A DNA stretch of 64,000 nucleotides from Seiridium cupressi (taxonomy: Eukaryota; Ascomycota; Sordariomycetes; Amphisphaeriales; Sporocadaceae). Positions 11,411 through 23,100 of this stretch are shown in pieces (positions within the stretch are counted from its first letter, which is position 1; each line of letters starts with the position of its first letter). A program made the position numbers and the translations under genes. A model generated the notes under the pieces. The model was not told the DNA's origin. It did not search any database and saw only the letters and a list, made by a program, of their open reading frames with translations. The stretch is from assembly GCA_036674765.1 (NCBI GenBank), contig JARVKI010000126.1:40275-104274 (forward strand). Reading direction: 5' to 3'.

Positions 11411-12610
11411 TTACTCTTGTGTTAGGCTCCTTTGCGATGAACAAGCCTCCAGCTCGGCTGGCGAGCTCATACTAATGGGGTTGCCTGCATCATAGAGTTC
11501 ATGGCCCCTCGTGCTTGCATCCATTTCGGCAGGTTGCCCTTGAGCCCGGCCATTCTCGCCTAAGTCAGCTCTCCATGAGTTGCCGAAAAACCGCTTCCAT
11601 ATACTTGTATGGGCAGCGTCTAACTCCTGCATTCCGCAGCCATGAGCATCTCGTTGATGTCGGCGTTTCCTCCAAAGCCAGATGGAGATTGCTAGGAAAA
11701 ACAACAAAACCGACAAACCAACACCAACTCCAAGGCTTATTTCAGCCTCTTGACTTGAGATCCGAATTATCTAGCAGTGAAGTTTGGATGGGTATGGTGG
11801 TCGCCTTCGTTGCCGATGCCACGAGCGAGGACTCTTCGTCTCGTCGGCTAGAGGAAACTTCGGCAGGAAAAAGGCTCAAATCGACATCTCGCCATATAAG
11901 GGTGACAGGTTCGTGCGAGGCTGTCACAGCCGAGACTCGCGTATATTATATACGTCAGAGGTCTTGATCATGGAAACCACTAATACTGGTGTTGGAGTTG
12001 CCACAAAAGACTGGCATTCGTTGGAGGCCAATGAAAACCCACTACCAAATCACGACCGTCAGCCACTTGGCAACTTTGTAACATTAATTTGAGCTCTATA
12101 CCTTTGACAACAAATCTCCGTGTATTGTTCATCATCAACTTGCGAGCTCAGCACGGACATGAAGCCCGGACAAATGCCGGGGCTGTATGTAAGAGTAAAT
12201 GAGCTGACTTTGCTCCATGGCTGGCATCCATCGAACAATCTATCTAAAGCACCACTCATGATCGCGGAGTCAAGAATGGTATCGTAATAGAAACAACCTA
12301 GGCAAGAAAAGGCGGCGTGAAAATGGTTGTCAAGCGCACGTTAGTTCTGGGTCTGTTAATTGAGGCTATAGGACGTACCGAAAACGGATTTGTTCTCTGT
12401 ATGCCTGTCTCGAGAAGAAAAGTCGGTGTTGGCTGAGGATACTGAAGGAAGTAATGCGTTCACCAAAAGTGTATCTTTGCCAACGAAATATACTGTTATG
12501 GTAGGTATGATGCTGTTATATGGGCTACGAGCAATTTGGTACGTCGTGTTCGACATTCGGCCGCCGGATGTGTCTGGATTGTCTGCCTTAGCAACGAGGA
12601 TATTCAGGCT
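11411..12610 (-). pseudogene. Relic of a Cys-rich single-pass membrane protein
   Basis: Read on the minus strand, exon-like pieces follow a common fungal surface-protein plan. One ends ENKSVF, then an intron (GTACGT...CCTAG) leads in phase to GCFYYDTILDSAIM, CQPWSKVSS and TYSPGICPGFMSV...TEICCQ. A 60-nt intron then gives SGFSLASNECQSFVATPTPVLVV. Next the frame breaks by one base before HEPVTLIWRDVDLSLF and again before the membrane span ISLGVGVGLSVLLFFLAI with stop-transfer WRKRRHQR; the tail ends at the stop at 11411. The second break could be avoided by a weak GTGGCA intron (52 nt); the first cannot. I therefore call a pseudogene, but a wrong exon model is possible. The 5' end (upstream of about 12610) is not resolved. 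Confidence 0.5.
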
Positions 12611-12774
12611 GTGAATCACCACGCCCAGGTTACTTACAAGCAATCACGCCTGTTTCACTGAGAAAATAAACCATTAGATAGATCTGTTACTTGATCTGGT
12701 AGATTTCGCTTCATCTACGTAGCTAAATCAACTTATAAAACAAAGATACAGCACAATCAACAATAAAAGCAATC

Positions 12775-13900
12775 TCAAACAACCACCACCGTCATTTTGC
12801 CGTCAGCAATAGTTATTAAGATACACGTTGGCACCCCACCAGCCATTATACGTCTCCTAACTCGAGCCAACCCGATAATGATCATCCAAAGCGTGGAATA
12901 TTTGTCGTCCAGGAGGCAACATATGCGTCGGAGGGTAGGTACAGTAAGCAACGTACCATCTCCGCCATCAAAATAAGGAATGCCACGATATAAGGGCATA
13001 AACCCACCTGAACGAGCAAGTCGAACGTCCAGTCTGGCACTATTTCAAGGAAACCGATATGCCGACCAATCAACCAGTTTAGTGACCAAAGAAACCCCTT
13101 GAACAACCAGACAAAAGGCAAAGCTACATAGATGCAAATGAAACGAAGATATCCTACAAAACTATTGATCAGCCAGTGTTGAAAAGTTCGGTTCTAGGCC
13201 ACCATATGAATGGCGCCGAAAAGTAAGACAAATAAGCTTGCCAATTTACATATACTGAGACTTGCGATTGTGTCTATGCTATAGTTTTTTTCACCTTTAT
13301 CATCGCTACTCAGCTACGTTAAAAGATATCTTCTGAAACGGATTGGGTTCCTTTATTTGACTTCTGAATGCTTGATTCCATTTCCTTTGTCAAGTTAATG
13401 CTCTTTCATTCTATGCTTGTAGCACAAAAACGAGAAATATTCTCCAAGTATGAAGCTAATGTTAAAGAAGCTGAACCTTTGGTTTGAGTAGTATACGGAA
13501 GTAAACCCTAGTGCCGATATTGACCGCCTTGGGCTTGTCAAATTAGAGGCATCATGTGACGAGAGAAAGTACAGCAAACCTGCGACCGCAACTTCGAGCT
13601 GATAGATGTGTAGATCACGTGTAAGCCTGAAGATTATGTCGACGAGGAACCAAAAGATTTGCCACATCGCATGGATTTTTGGCGAACGACCCGTCTTTGG
13701 ATTAGTCTTGCATCACCTGCGTAGAGATAGGCTGCTCTGGTAGCATTAGGCCGCAGCCTGTAGCGGCGGAATCTACCTATAAAAGCGCCTTCACCAAAAC
13801 CAACTCCCGCTTCCAAGCCTGAGCCCTTGACAGTGTAGCCTGAGCTATTACTCAGCAGACATGAGCTGTGGCTGAAGCCTCCTGAGCTCACGTCTTTAGC
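12775..13900 (-). other. Possible remnants of a multi-exon membrane protein gene
   Basis: Several minus-strand pieces look coding but do not assemble into a convincing gene: a Gly/Ser-rich piece (about 13891-13640), an amphipathic or membrane-like piece FWFLVDIIFRLTRDLHIYQLEVAVAG (about 13667-13560), and GYLRFICIYVALPFVWLF...FLEIVPDWTFDLLVQ (about 13150-12990) preceded by a good acceptor (TTTTGTAG). I do not recognise a family. It could be a decayed gene or chance hydrophobic frames. Confidence 0.25.
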
Positions 13901-14526
13901 GGTTGAGCCGGAGCATTATCTATAACCCGTCACAGACTGGTGATAAACAAGCGGTGTGAGTACCTCTTAACACACCTGGGAAGCCACCTGGATCGAGCAC
14001 TGTGTATATATTTGGGACTAGCAGCCCTAACAACGACGAACGCATTACAAACGTTCTGAAGTGGACTAGAGATGGCATGGGTGGCGATACAAGAGGCAAG
14101 CTGTTAGCGAAACAGAACTTTGACGACCGTCGATGCTATCAACTCAATAACGGTCCTATCTCACTCAAATGCCAGAAACATTTTCCCGACCCCATTACAA
14201 ACATCAGGCGCGAGCTTCACTTGTGCGGAGATAAGTTTTCACAATTATTATTTTCTGGTCAACTTCGAGTTGTTTAATTAGGCGGCAGAGGGCATTAAGA
14301 AGTTTGGATCAATACATTTCTCTTTTAATGCCCATCAGTGTAAATTTTAATGCTATTCCGTCCTTGATTGGCTTAGGATCAACCAGAATTCTCAGCTTCA
14401 TAATTCCCTTGCATCTCTTGAGCAAGATGTAGTGTCTTATACGCGTTGCATTGGAAGAGAAAGAGCTATATATATATACTTGCAGTGCGCGTTGTCGGTA
14501 CAATTCCTCGTGTTGGCAGAACCTTC
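13901..14526. other. Intergenic, downstream of the monooxygenase
   Basis: No gene seen. It contains a short TA dinucleotide run near 14466-14478, downstream of the minus-strand monooxygenase stop. Confidence 0.4.
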
Positions 14527-16413
14527 TCACGAACAGCTGAGTTCGAACCCCTCCAATATGTTCTCACGTCGGCTCATATAAGATTCCACCATTTTTTGGA
14601 ATTCGTTGATACCAGTCCCCCAGTTTGCCTTCTTCGCCTTCAGTCGAGCCTCTTCTGCTGTAGCCGGCCGTTGTGTGAGTGTTCCTTCACCTGTGAAATA
14701 TGTGGGGGTACAGATTCTCAGAGCTGCAGACCCCAAGGCCCGACTGCTCACTTCCCTAACGTACAAGTCCTCACTGGCCTTGGAGGCTTCAATGACCAAT
14801 CTGTCGGGATCCTCTGCCTTACGAGACGCTTCGGCGATAACGTAGGCAATGAGCTTAGCACCGATATCGTACCCCGAGGTCAAATTGTATGAAGCAGTTC
14901 CACCAGGGAAGAAGCTGGCAAAGTAGTTGGGGAATTGATGTAGAGTTATCCCAAACAGAGTCCCAAAGTCGGCACTTGTCCATTTGTCTTCAATCGACCT
15001 CCCGTTCCGGCCGATGATAGGCGCGTCTAAGCGTTCTGATGGTGTTTGGGTTCCTCCGGAGATGAAACCGGTGGCTAGGATCAGCACATCGATCTCGAGT
15101 TCCTGGCCTCCTGCTTTCAGGCCGAGCTCCGTGAAATTTTCAATTCCTTTACCATCAGTGTCAACGAGTGTGACGTTTGGTCGGTTGAAAGACTGCAGAT
15201 AATCGTCGTTGAAAGTCGGTCGTTTGCACCACCCAGGATACCACGGCTTGAGTTTCTCTGCGATCAAAGGGTCGCGGATTTCTCGGCCGATTCTGTCCCG
15301 GACCTTGTTCGCTTGTGGCGTATCGACCTGCACCAACTCGTCTATGAACTGGTCGACAGTCTCTGGTGTGACACGCCGCGGTGAACCAATCAAGCCGGCG
15401 GCCCCAAGTGTGGCTGTCCAGCCATCATTGACCAGATCGACATCCACGGGATCATTGGTAACGAAGTGATTGAAATTAATTTGTCTCTCACGTTGCCACC
15501 CTGGATGTCCGGATATCTGCGCCCAGGCATGGGGATCGGTTTCCCTCTGGTTTCGTTCACCGCAGTAGGACGGTGTTCTCTGAATGACGTAAAGGTGTTT
15601 GGCCCATTTGGCAAGCTCAGGCACAGCTTGAACAGCGGTGGCACCAGTACCGATAATGGCAACCCTTTTGTTTTGGAGGTTGACCATTGAAGGATCTTGC
15701 TGAGACCCACCGGTGTAGTTGTAATCCCAGCGTGACGTGTGGAAAACATGGTGGGAACGTCGGAATTCTTGAAAGCCAGGGGCCTTTGGGACCTTGGGAA
15801 TGCTGAGGACACCACCTGCAGAGAGAATAAACTGAGATGTGACAGTCATGTTCTCTGGCTCACGGCTAGGACCGAGGTTTCGAATAATCTTAACGGTCCA
15901 TTGCCTCTTGTCGTCATCCCACCTCTGCTCCTCAACCTTCGTACAGAACATGGCTTGGATCTTCCACTTCGCAGCAATTCTCTCCGACTGCCCACGGATT
16001 TCAGCACCATACGAGTATTTGTACTTCGGCATGTACCCAGTCTCTTCGAGCAACGGAAGATAAACATATCCTTCTACGTCGCACATAAGGCCAGGGTAGC
16101 GATTCCAGTACCAGGTTCCTCCAAATCCGCCAGCCGTGTCGACAATAACGATTTCCTCAGTCTTGAAACCAGCCTCAATAAGCCGAGCCGCAAATAAAAG
16201 GCCGTTATGCCCAGCACCGATAATCAAGAATCGAATATGGCTGTCATCTCGTAAAGGTACAGGTTGCTTAGCTAGGGCATCGTAGTCCACCCATGGGTCC
16301 TTCGCGAGGTCCTGAACACCAGGCGTGCGGGTATCCATGTACTGTTTGAGGCCATCAGGGCGGATGCGCTTGTTCCGCTCCAAGGCGTATTTCTCGGCTA
16401 GGTCGATCGTCAT
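14527..16413 (-). CDS. Flavin-dependent Baeyer-Villiger monooxygenase (CPDMO-like)
   Basis: Intact single-exon frame of 628 aa, typical length for the larger Baeyer-Villiger monooxygenases. It has the FAD-binding Rossmann motif GAGHNG (residues 66-71), the conserved GGTWYWNRYPG segment (about 98-108) and the NADPH-binding motif GTGATA (255-260). The region normally holding the FxGxxxHxxxW fingerprint reads HHVFHTSRWDYNYTGG (221-236): His and Trp are kept, but the Phe and Gly of the fingerprint are replaced. The C-terminal ATGF-like motif is present (LILATGFISGG). The enzyme should use NADPH and O2 to insert oxygen next to a ketone, giving an ester or lactone; the substrate is unknown. It is cytosolic (no signal peptide). 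Neighbours give no pathway context. The first Met of the frame is used; an N-terminal extension of about 60 residues precedes the Rossmann fold, as in this subgroup. Confidence 0.9.
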   Translation of the reverse strand: MTIDLAEKYALERNKRIRPDGLKQYMDTRTPGVQDLAKDPWVDYDALAKQPVPLRDDSHIRFLIIGAGHNGLLFAARLIEAGFKTEEIVIVDTAGGFGGTWYWNRYPGLMCDVEGYVYLPLLEETGYMPKYKYSYGAEIRGQSERIAAKWKIQAMFCTKVEEQRWDDDKRQWTVKIIRNLGPSREPENMTVTSQFILSAGGVLSIPKVPKAPGFQEFRRSHHVFHTSRWDYNYTGGSQQDPSMVNLQNKRVAIIGTGATAVQAVPELAKWAKHLYVIQRTPSYCGERNQRETDPHAWAQISGHPGWQRERQINFNHFVTNDPVDVDLVNDGWTATLGAAGLIGSPRRVTPETVDQFIDELVQVDTPQANKVRDRIGREIRDPLIAEKLKPWYPGWCKRPTFNDDYLQSFNRPNVTLVDTDGKGIENFTELGLKAGGQELEIDVLILATGFISGGTQTPSERLDAPIIGRNGRSIEDKWTSADFGTLFGITLHQFPNYFASFFPGGTASYNLTSGYDIGAKLIAYVIAEASRKAEDPDRLVIEASKASEDLYVREVSSRALGSAALRICTPTYFTGEGTLTQRPATAEEARLKAKKANWGTGINEFQKMVESYMSRRENILEGFELSCS

Positions 16414-18819
16414 TTTGGAGGGTAAAGTGAAGAGCGTAACTAGAGGCTGGATGATTGGATTGATTTTTCACAGGTTATGTATAGGACTGCAGATCGCATC
16501 TTATACTTCAAGTTTGTGCACAAGTTATGCAACTGGAAAAATCCGGGAGACGGAACGAACTCGAAAATAAATTAAACCGATTGAGGGATCTCCACTTGTT
16601 TAGTAGAACAATCATTGATTGGCTGCCAAGCCTCCCTGATCACGGTGTTAAGGCCCAACGGACTCGAACGGACTCCGGATCCCTACTTTGACCTACAATT
16701 TAGGTGGGTTTCGGAGTGTTTTCCATATTTTTCATAAATGAGTGCCCGGCCTCAGCAATTGCCGAACCAGGAGGCGTCGCGTATTGCCGCTGGGTCCGTG
16801 ATTACTCCAGCTGTTTTGATAAGACTGGCAACCACTGTAACGCCCCACTGTAATGCAAGCGGGGAGTGGTACGGAGGTCGCCGCCAAAAGTCATGGGCCG
16901 CCTAACGTGTGCACAGTGATGCAACAGCTGGCATCTAGCTGTCGACCAGCCGGTTGGGGAGACTGCTCTCAGCTGCTGACGAGCTGACAGATCTTGTAGC
17001 AAGTACATCAGCTGAGCTCAGCTGTGGAACACAGCATTGTCAGCTGCAACTGACTTCCATCTGTTTAAAAAGTAGTGCAAAAGTGGGGCGGCTCATGACT
17101 AATGACCGCGACCTCCGCACGGTTTATGCGATGAGAAATGTTCTGCGGGTCCGTGCTCGGTTTCCGATCCGATAATTTTTTGCGAGAAAAAATAGGGGGT
17201 GCGGGGACGGGCACGTCGAGTATACCGGTATGTATGGATGAGCATATGTATGAGGAATGATCTGAGTTGCGGACCAATGACTTGAGACGCGTCATAAGCC
17301 GAAAGACTTTGGCAAGCTGCCTCGTTTAGAGACATGAGGGCGTCGAACCGCTACGGCATACATCGTAGCGTACTAAGGCAGCCAGAGTATGGGCAAAAGA
17401 CCAGTAACCTGGCGTTGGTGTTTAGGGACAGTCAGAACTTCAAGAGCTACACAGCGGTACTCTTTTTCTACCCTCATCAGTAAACGGGTCAACGCCTGCG
17501 CACAGCGTCGAGGTCAATACCAAACTTCTTGGCATACAGTAAGCGGCCATTTCCGCTCGAATTTGATAAGCGACGTCGGTGGTAAGATAACCGAACGAAC
17601 GCAGCAGTCGCTTCAAGCCTCTTCGAAGCTTCATGTTGCCGAATTGATGCCAGTCTGCTGACGGGGGTCTAGCTGCCCGGCTGGTGTTCATTGCGCGAGA
17701 TCAAAGGGGTCCTCGACTATGTGCACAGCTTCTTATGCAGTCTATGTTGGTCGAGCGGAACAATCGGAATCTTGTCAACAATTCGCTCTCGAACGAGGCT
17801 GGAACTGAACTACCAATGTCATGGCATGGTCCTCTTACATATATGAGGGCCAGGTTGCAGGTCTATACGCAGCTCCGGGGCGCGCGAGCGACCCTTGAGG
17901 TATACCTCCAGCTTACATTGACGTTGGAATCGTTGAAGTCGCCTTTTTGTCGCTGACCACCTCCAGTGAAGTGCCGAGTAGATGGAAGCGATGAGAGTCA
18001 AGACGCAAGGCCAGACGATACTCAGTGTGGACCGTAGTGGTGGAGCTGCGACGTAGTTCACGTTGCGGTCGGGGAAATGCAGTCGAGAGAGACTGTAGTC
18101 AAAGTCATCGCAACATCCCGATAATCTTACGGCCAATGATAGCTGTCTTCTCTAGCTACGCGTAAAGACTTGGGGATTTGCGTGGCATATATGACGCGGG
18201 GTCGTCCGAAACGCTTGGGCAAGGCAAAATGGAATTTCAAGATGAAAAGTTGAGACGAGCAAAAGCTTTTAGCTGGGAGTTTACTCGCTTTAACATAGTT
18301 TCACGTGCACGCTGGTCGTCGAAAGAGAAAGCCGGCAATGATTGGTTGTGTTGTAGGTTTCAATTAAGCGCCCGATTTACCAGGTTTCAGCGTGGCTGAA
18401 CTTATGCGCTACCTATTTTGGGTATCGTCGCCACCTACATAAGATTATAAAGTTTCGTTGCATATTTGACACTGCATGCCCAGCCTGTCTCTTCGCCTTG
18501 AAAGCACGTTTACGTGAAGTGGTTGCTGTCATGCAGCCTAAATATTATGGACAACCAGACAAGTTATGGGTTTACTGAAATATCGGGATTGTACTGTCTA
18601 CCAACAATACTATGAATCCTGAGGCCAGCGTCCTAATGTAAAGACGTGACCATAAAGCAGTCCGAATGGATCGAAGCATAACCGACCGTGACGACATCAT
18701 ATTTATTGAAAGCTTCGCCTGATCTGATGGCGAAAGTCTCGAGATCTCCGGACGCCGCAAACACAACCAAATGATGAATCCAGCGCAGGTATCAAACAGA
18801 ATGCATCCAGAAAAGCTGT
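16414..18819. other. 2.4-kb gene-free stretch with a CAGCTG cluster
   Basis: No protein family was recognised in any frame. The first few hundred bases hold the monooxygenase promoter. A dense run of CAGCTG/AGCTG words lies at 16925-17046 (listed separately). The rest is unremarkable intergenic sequence. Confidence 0.4.
16925..17046. promoter_or_regulatory. Cluster of palindromic CAGCTG hexamers
   Basis: CAGCTG occurs at 16925, 16970, 17009, 17019 and 17041, with two further AGCTG words near 16937 and 16982, all within 122 bp. CAGCTG is a palindromic E-box (CANNTG) that bHLH factors can bind, so this may be an upstream element of the monooxygenase (start 16413) or a structured region. Function is inferred only. 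Confidence 0.3.
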
Positions 18820-21040
18820 CTACAGGAACATGTGTCGGCTATCAGCATCCTTCCTCGATGCGCCTGGTGCCGTATAGTCCACGCCACTCAAGCTGGTGAG
18901 GTCCTTCTCGAACGTAGCCTGGATCTTGGTGACCTGCTGCAAAGTCTTCAGATCCAACTTGATCTTGTCGAATGTCGCCAAGCTCTCGGCCGCCTTGATG
19001 ACGTTCTTGATCTGTCGACCGTTGAGGTCGTGCTCTGCAAGGATGGCGATGCCGACATCATCGATGTCTACACCACCTGGCACCATCTTGCAGAAGTTGC
19101 GCCAGATCTGCATGCGCGACTCGATCGACAGATCGGTATACCTGATCGGAATGTGGATTCGCGACTTGAATGCATCGTCGAAGGTGTTCACTCGGTTCGT
19201 GGTCAAGAAGAGGATGCCGGAGTAGTACTCCAGGACGCGAAGAAAGACGCTGACCATAGCATTGCGGTGGAGATCATGGAGGGATCGTTTCTCGAGGAAG
19301 ACGTCAGCCTCATCGATGAGCAACACAGCGCGCCATGTCGATGTCATGTCCATGATCCGTGTAAGTTGGTGATCGAGATCCCCACTGGTGGTACCGAGGT
19401 CGCCCGAGGATACCATGTAGAGAGGCCGTCGAACGAACTCAGCCACGCACTCTGCTCACACGTTAGTAATTGTCATTTCATTTCATTTCATTTCATCCAT
19501 GGCACAAGGACATACCGGCCGTCAGAGTCTTTCCCACTCCCGGTGGGCCGTGCAGCACACACACAAGACCTTGGCCTTTGCCCTTAACGATGTCGTCAAA
19601 GGTCTCGCGCTTCTCTGAATGAGTGGACACGAGTGCTTGCACGGTCTTCTTCGTGCCGGCGTCCAATACCAGATCATCGAAGCACCGCGTGTTCCACTCG
19701 ATGGGGAAGAGCTGGTCCGCGAAGAACTCGAGGAACTTTTTGGCCGTAAATGAGTAGCCTCGCACTGTAGCATTGCAGAGCAAGACATCCTCATCGGACA
19801 ACCTGTCATGCACGACCTCCTCTGACACAAACTCGGTGTTGCCACGAGCCCGCTTGCGTGCGCGATCATTTTTGGCAGATTCATCATTAGTCAACACCTT
19901 GACATGGAACGAATCGTTAGGCTCGATTCGATGGTAGGTCTTGCAGTCGATCATAACACGCCCGGTGACATTGAAGCGCGCGTATCCCTTTTGCATCTTC
20001 TTGAGCGCGATTCCGTTGTATTGGACGAAGTGCTGGCCGATGTAGCTCTCAAAGGTCCTGCCACGCTCGTACAGGTCCTCACGCACTGCATTGGCATCTT
20101 CCAGTAGATGAAGCGGCATGGTGGGCAGCTCGCCAAGTTCCTGTGTGCCACCGTACTTAGGAATGAATAGCTCCATCTTGCGGTTGCCGAGTCGCTCGCC
20201 GTCGAAGTCGACGAACTTCACCTTCAGGCCTAGACCTGGTAATTCGCCATAATCGTACCACGACTCCGTGACGCGGAAGGCTCGATGCTGCTCGAGAAGC
20301 TCACTGTAGATGATTGTGCTGGGCGGGAACAGCGTCCACAGATAGTCGTATCCGATAGCCTTGACGTCGCCATTGACACATCTCTTGTATGCGGCAGTGT
20401 CCGTTTCGAAATGTGTGGCGATCCAGGAAAGCAGCAACTTGAGCTGTGACAATGACTCATTGTCCTCGTCTTCCTCAAATCGCTTGACGCCTTGCGACTC
20501 AATCTCTTCTCGGTAATAGAATAGTGCGTGATATGGTGCCTCGATCTGGACATCATCCACGTCAATCGGGTCCGAGGGGTAGCTGCCAATGACATCGTAA
20601 AGCAGCTGTCTGATGGGCTGTGGGTTCACGTAGAGCCGTGTGTAGCTGAGCTCATTCTCTGTGTCGTAGTGCCTAACCAGGCAGAAGGCAAACAGCCGCC
20701 ACCAGTCCTTCTGCTTGGGCTTCTCAACGTCGTTCTTCCGCTCCTCAAGGTACTGCTCGTCTTTATCGTCATAACGACGATCGAGATGCTTGATCTCGCA
20801 CTTCATGGTATCGTCTTGGGGCTCTCCGTCTGATGACTCTTTGCCCTTCACTCCCGCCTCATCCTTGACGTCGTCGGTCTTGACCGAAGCCTCGCCGTTG
20901 GAAGTATCAGATTCCTTCTTGCCGTTGACATGGCCATTGACGATGGGAATGATCACATCCTTCGTTGAAGAGGTCGGCTCACCACCTCCCTCCCCGGTTA
21001 CGAGAATGCTGGGGGCCATTGTAAGGAATGTAGTGGCCAA
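18820..21040 (-). CDS. DUF7025-AAA ATPase
   Basis: Two exons, 21040-19516 and 19451-18820, join in phase across a 64-nt intron and give 718 aa. The N-terminal 90 residues are low-complexity and acidic. A central region of about 250 residues (WWRLFAFCLVRHY... to ...GRVMIDCKTYHRIEP) fits the fungal DUF7025 domain found ahead of AAA modules. The ATPase core has Walker A GPPGVGKT (498-505), split from its following helix by the intron, Walker B LLIDEAD (552-558), sensor-1-like FLTTNR and a C-terminal lid (LNGRQIKNVIKAAESLA). It should hydrolyse ATP to remodel a protein or complex; the Bcs1/spastin-like class is the nearest broad group, the client is unknown. The intron carries a pentanucleotide repeat. 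No signal peptide or membrane span. Confidence 0.9.
19474..19498. repeat. CATTT pentanucleotide microsatellite inside the AAA gene intron
   Basis: Four to five perfect copies of a 5-bp unit lie inside the only intron of the AAA gene (19452-19515) and occupy over a third of it. Length changes here would not touch coding sequence but could alter splicing distance. Confidence 0.85.
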
Positions 21041-22329
21041 GTTGTGAAATGAGGATAGTTGGTCTGTTTAGAAATTTGCAGGAAGGTGCCAAGAGGTGGT
21101 CAGTACCCGCCAACCAGCTTTGAGAGATGGGGACAGGAAGTGAAAGGGAACAAAATGCGATGAAAATTTTCAAGAGGTCAGATTCGTAGATCGAAAGGAC
21201 GATATATCGTTTTCAGAATCGTTGTGTGACTCTTACCGACCAATGGCCTTCAGCCACCGGAGCTACTCCACATTTCCCGCCAGGCAGCACGACCCATGGA
21301 CCGAATGAGCCATCGAATTCACTTATCTCAGAGTCCACAACATTGCGCCCTGTTGCCTTGTGTATGCGCGAGAGGCGACGGATCAGTATCCGTCGTTCCA
21401 CACCTTGTAACCATCGGCCGGCGATCCGACTTGGTCAGGCAGCATCGCGGCTGAGCTGACCACTGAGGCGGAGGCAGCCAGCCTTACCAGCCTACAACCC
21501 CCAATGCGCAGTCGATCCGACGACTGTGTTGTCGCATAGATTGCGGTGATCCTTTCATTGTTCAAGATGGCAGTGCTATTCAACGATGGCGACTTTTATC
21601 GAGGTTTCTCATGCATGGGTGAGCAAAGAGAGGTCAAGACATTGCCGTTAGATGGACTTTTTCCACTTCGGTCAACGGTCGTGCCGGACCCCAGGCCGGG
21701 GCACGGCCAACCCCGCTCAGTGGACCGGGGCCTATCTGCATGCCGGCACAAGGGTTGCGATGCAAGCAGTCTAACTTATTCTTGCTGCTGTCTCACCGTG
21801 TCTTTCCTCAGCCTGATGACATTGGCTCTGCTCTGTTGAACCTCGCAGTAGCCCGCCCTGCCTATCTTGGCGCTGATTCTGACCATGTTCATTGTATTTC
21901 CCCCCAGGACAGTCATTCACTGCTGCAGACACCAACGAATGATGCTCTGCTAACTTGGACGTATGGCTTCTAGGCCTCCGACGCGGCATGTCGAGGTTAG
22001 ATGCTCCAACCCCAATCCAATCAGTTCTAATCGACCTTTTGTGGGTTCTGGGTCTTTGTCCCATCAGGCTACTGCCAAGAAGCTCGTGGTGTGACAATAA
22101 GCGGGTGCATCTAACCGACATACATAGTTGTGTAGCCTGCTGCAGGCACCGAAGATCAACGCCCGCTCAACCTCAATCGCCAATGTAACTGCATAAGCTG
22201 CCTAATGACATCAGTCAGAGGACCGGTTGCCTGCCATTGGGTCTATAACGACTCTGTCGATCACTGATGGAGGGGTCGCTGACTCACAGCGAAGCAGATT
22301 GAACCTCAGTAGCGAAAGAATATTGCATC
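21041..22329. other. Intergenic between the AAA gene and the DUF1593 relic
   Basis: Holds the AAA-gene promoter at its left end. No coding relic recognised. Confidence 0.4.
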
Positions 22330-22349
22330 TAGCTATCTGACTAAACTTC

Positions 22350-23000
22350 GGAACATGGAGCGGTAGATACAACCGACCAGTCGCTGGAGTGGACTAGGCT
22401 GAGGGAGGCGCCGCCAACCATTTCGTCAACACCATTGAGACTGTTATTGGCGCCGACGGGGCGACTTGGGCGACGCATCAAGCATCGATTTGGCGATGGC
22501 GGGCAGAAAACCAAGAGGATTTCGTGGCTCACATGCAGTAGACACTGCCGCCAAACTTCACCGAAGCCGGCCATCCTCTCATCGTCAACCTGAACGGCCA
22601 TAAGGGACCTGATCCCTTATTCCTCAAGATCACTTCCACCCAGACCTACACCTTCAATGCGAGCTTGACGTATGATCCCGACTCTCCAGCAGACAACAGT
22701 AAGCTGTCATTCGAGTGGGCTCTATACTCCGATCCAACCAAGTTTCCGACGGACCTTGATGTCCAAATAGAGGCAGTTGGTGAATCAGGCGGTGTGTTGA
22801 AAGTGAATGATGCTGGGTTCTCCAATGCGACACTGGGCCAGCAGATACAGATCACTGTGCCGGAGGTCGAGAGGAACACGGGTGCTAGGATTTTGGCCGA
22901 TTTCCATCTCCTCTTGCAGGTCACCATCAGTGGCGGCAAGTACCCTATCCGGAGATATCTGAGGATCGTCTGCGAGTGCCCAGTCGGTGCGGTCGCGGTA
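22350..23000 (+). other. Inverted block D of the DUF1593 pseudogene (C-terminal domain)
   Basis: A 651-bp block carrying the C-terminal half, reading on the plus strand against the rest of the gene. It is bounded by TTC (22347-22349) and GAA (23001-23003), a 3-bp inverted match. Turning it back joins NGIF to GTWSGRY in frame and places GTT TAG directly after VAVE, i.e. a stop codon at the expected protein end. Confidence 0.8.
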
Positions 23001-23100
23001 GAAAATTCCGTTCTGAACCAGCCATAGGAAGCTAGGCGTGTCGCCCTCCATGGTGTAAATGATCTGAGGATACTGAGATCCGAGCAGCCCAAGTCAGATA

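Noticed and set aside
14530..14560. GTTCGAA-type word resembling a tRNA T-loop
   Set aside because: No matching acceptor, D or anticodon stem nearby; it lies at the 3' end of the monooxygenase gene.
18832..19587. Long plus-strand open frame (251 codons)
   Set aside because: Lies antisense to the AAA ATPase coding exon; its openness follows from codon composition of the real gene.
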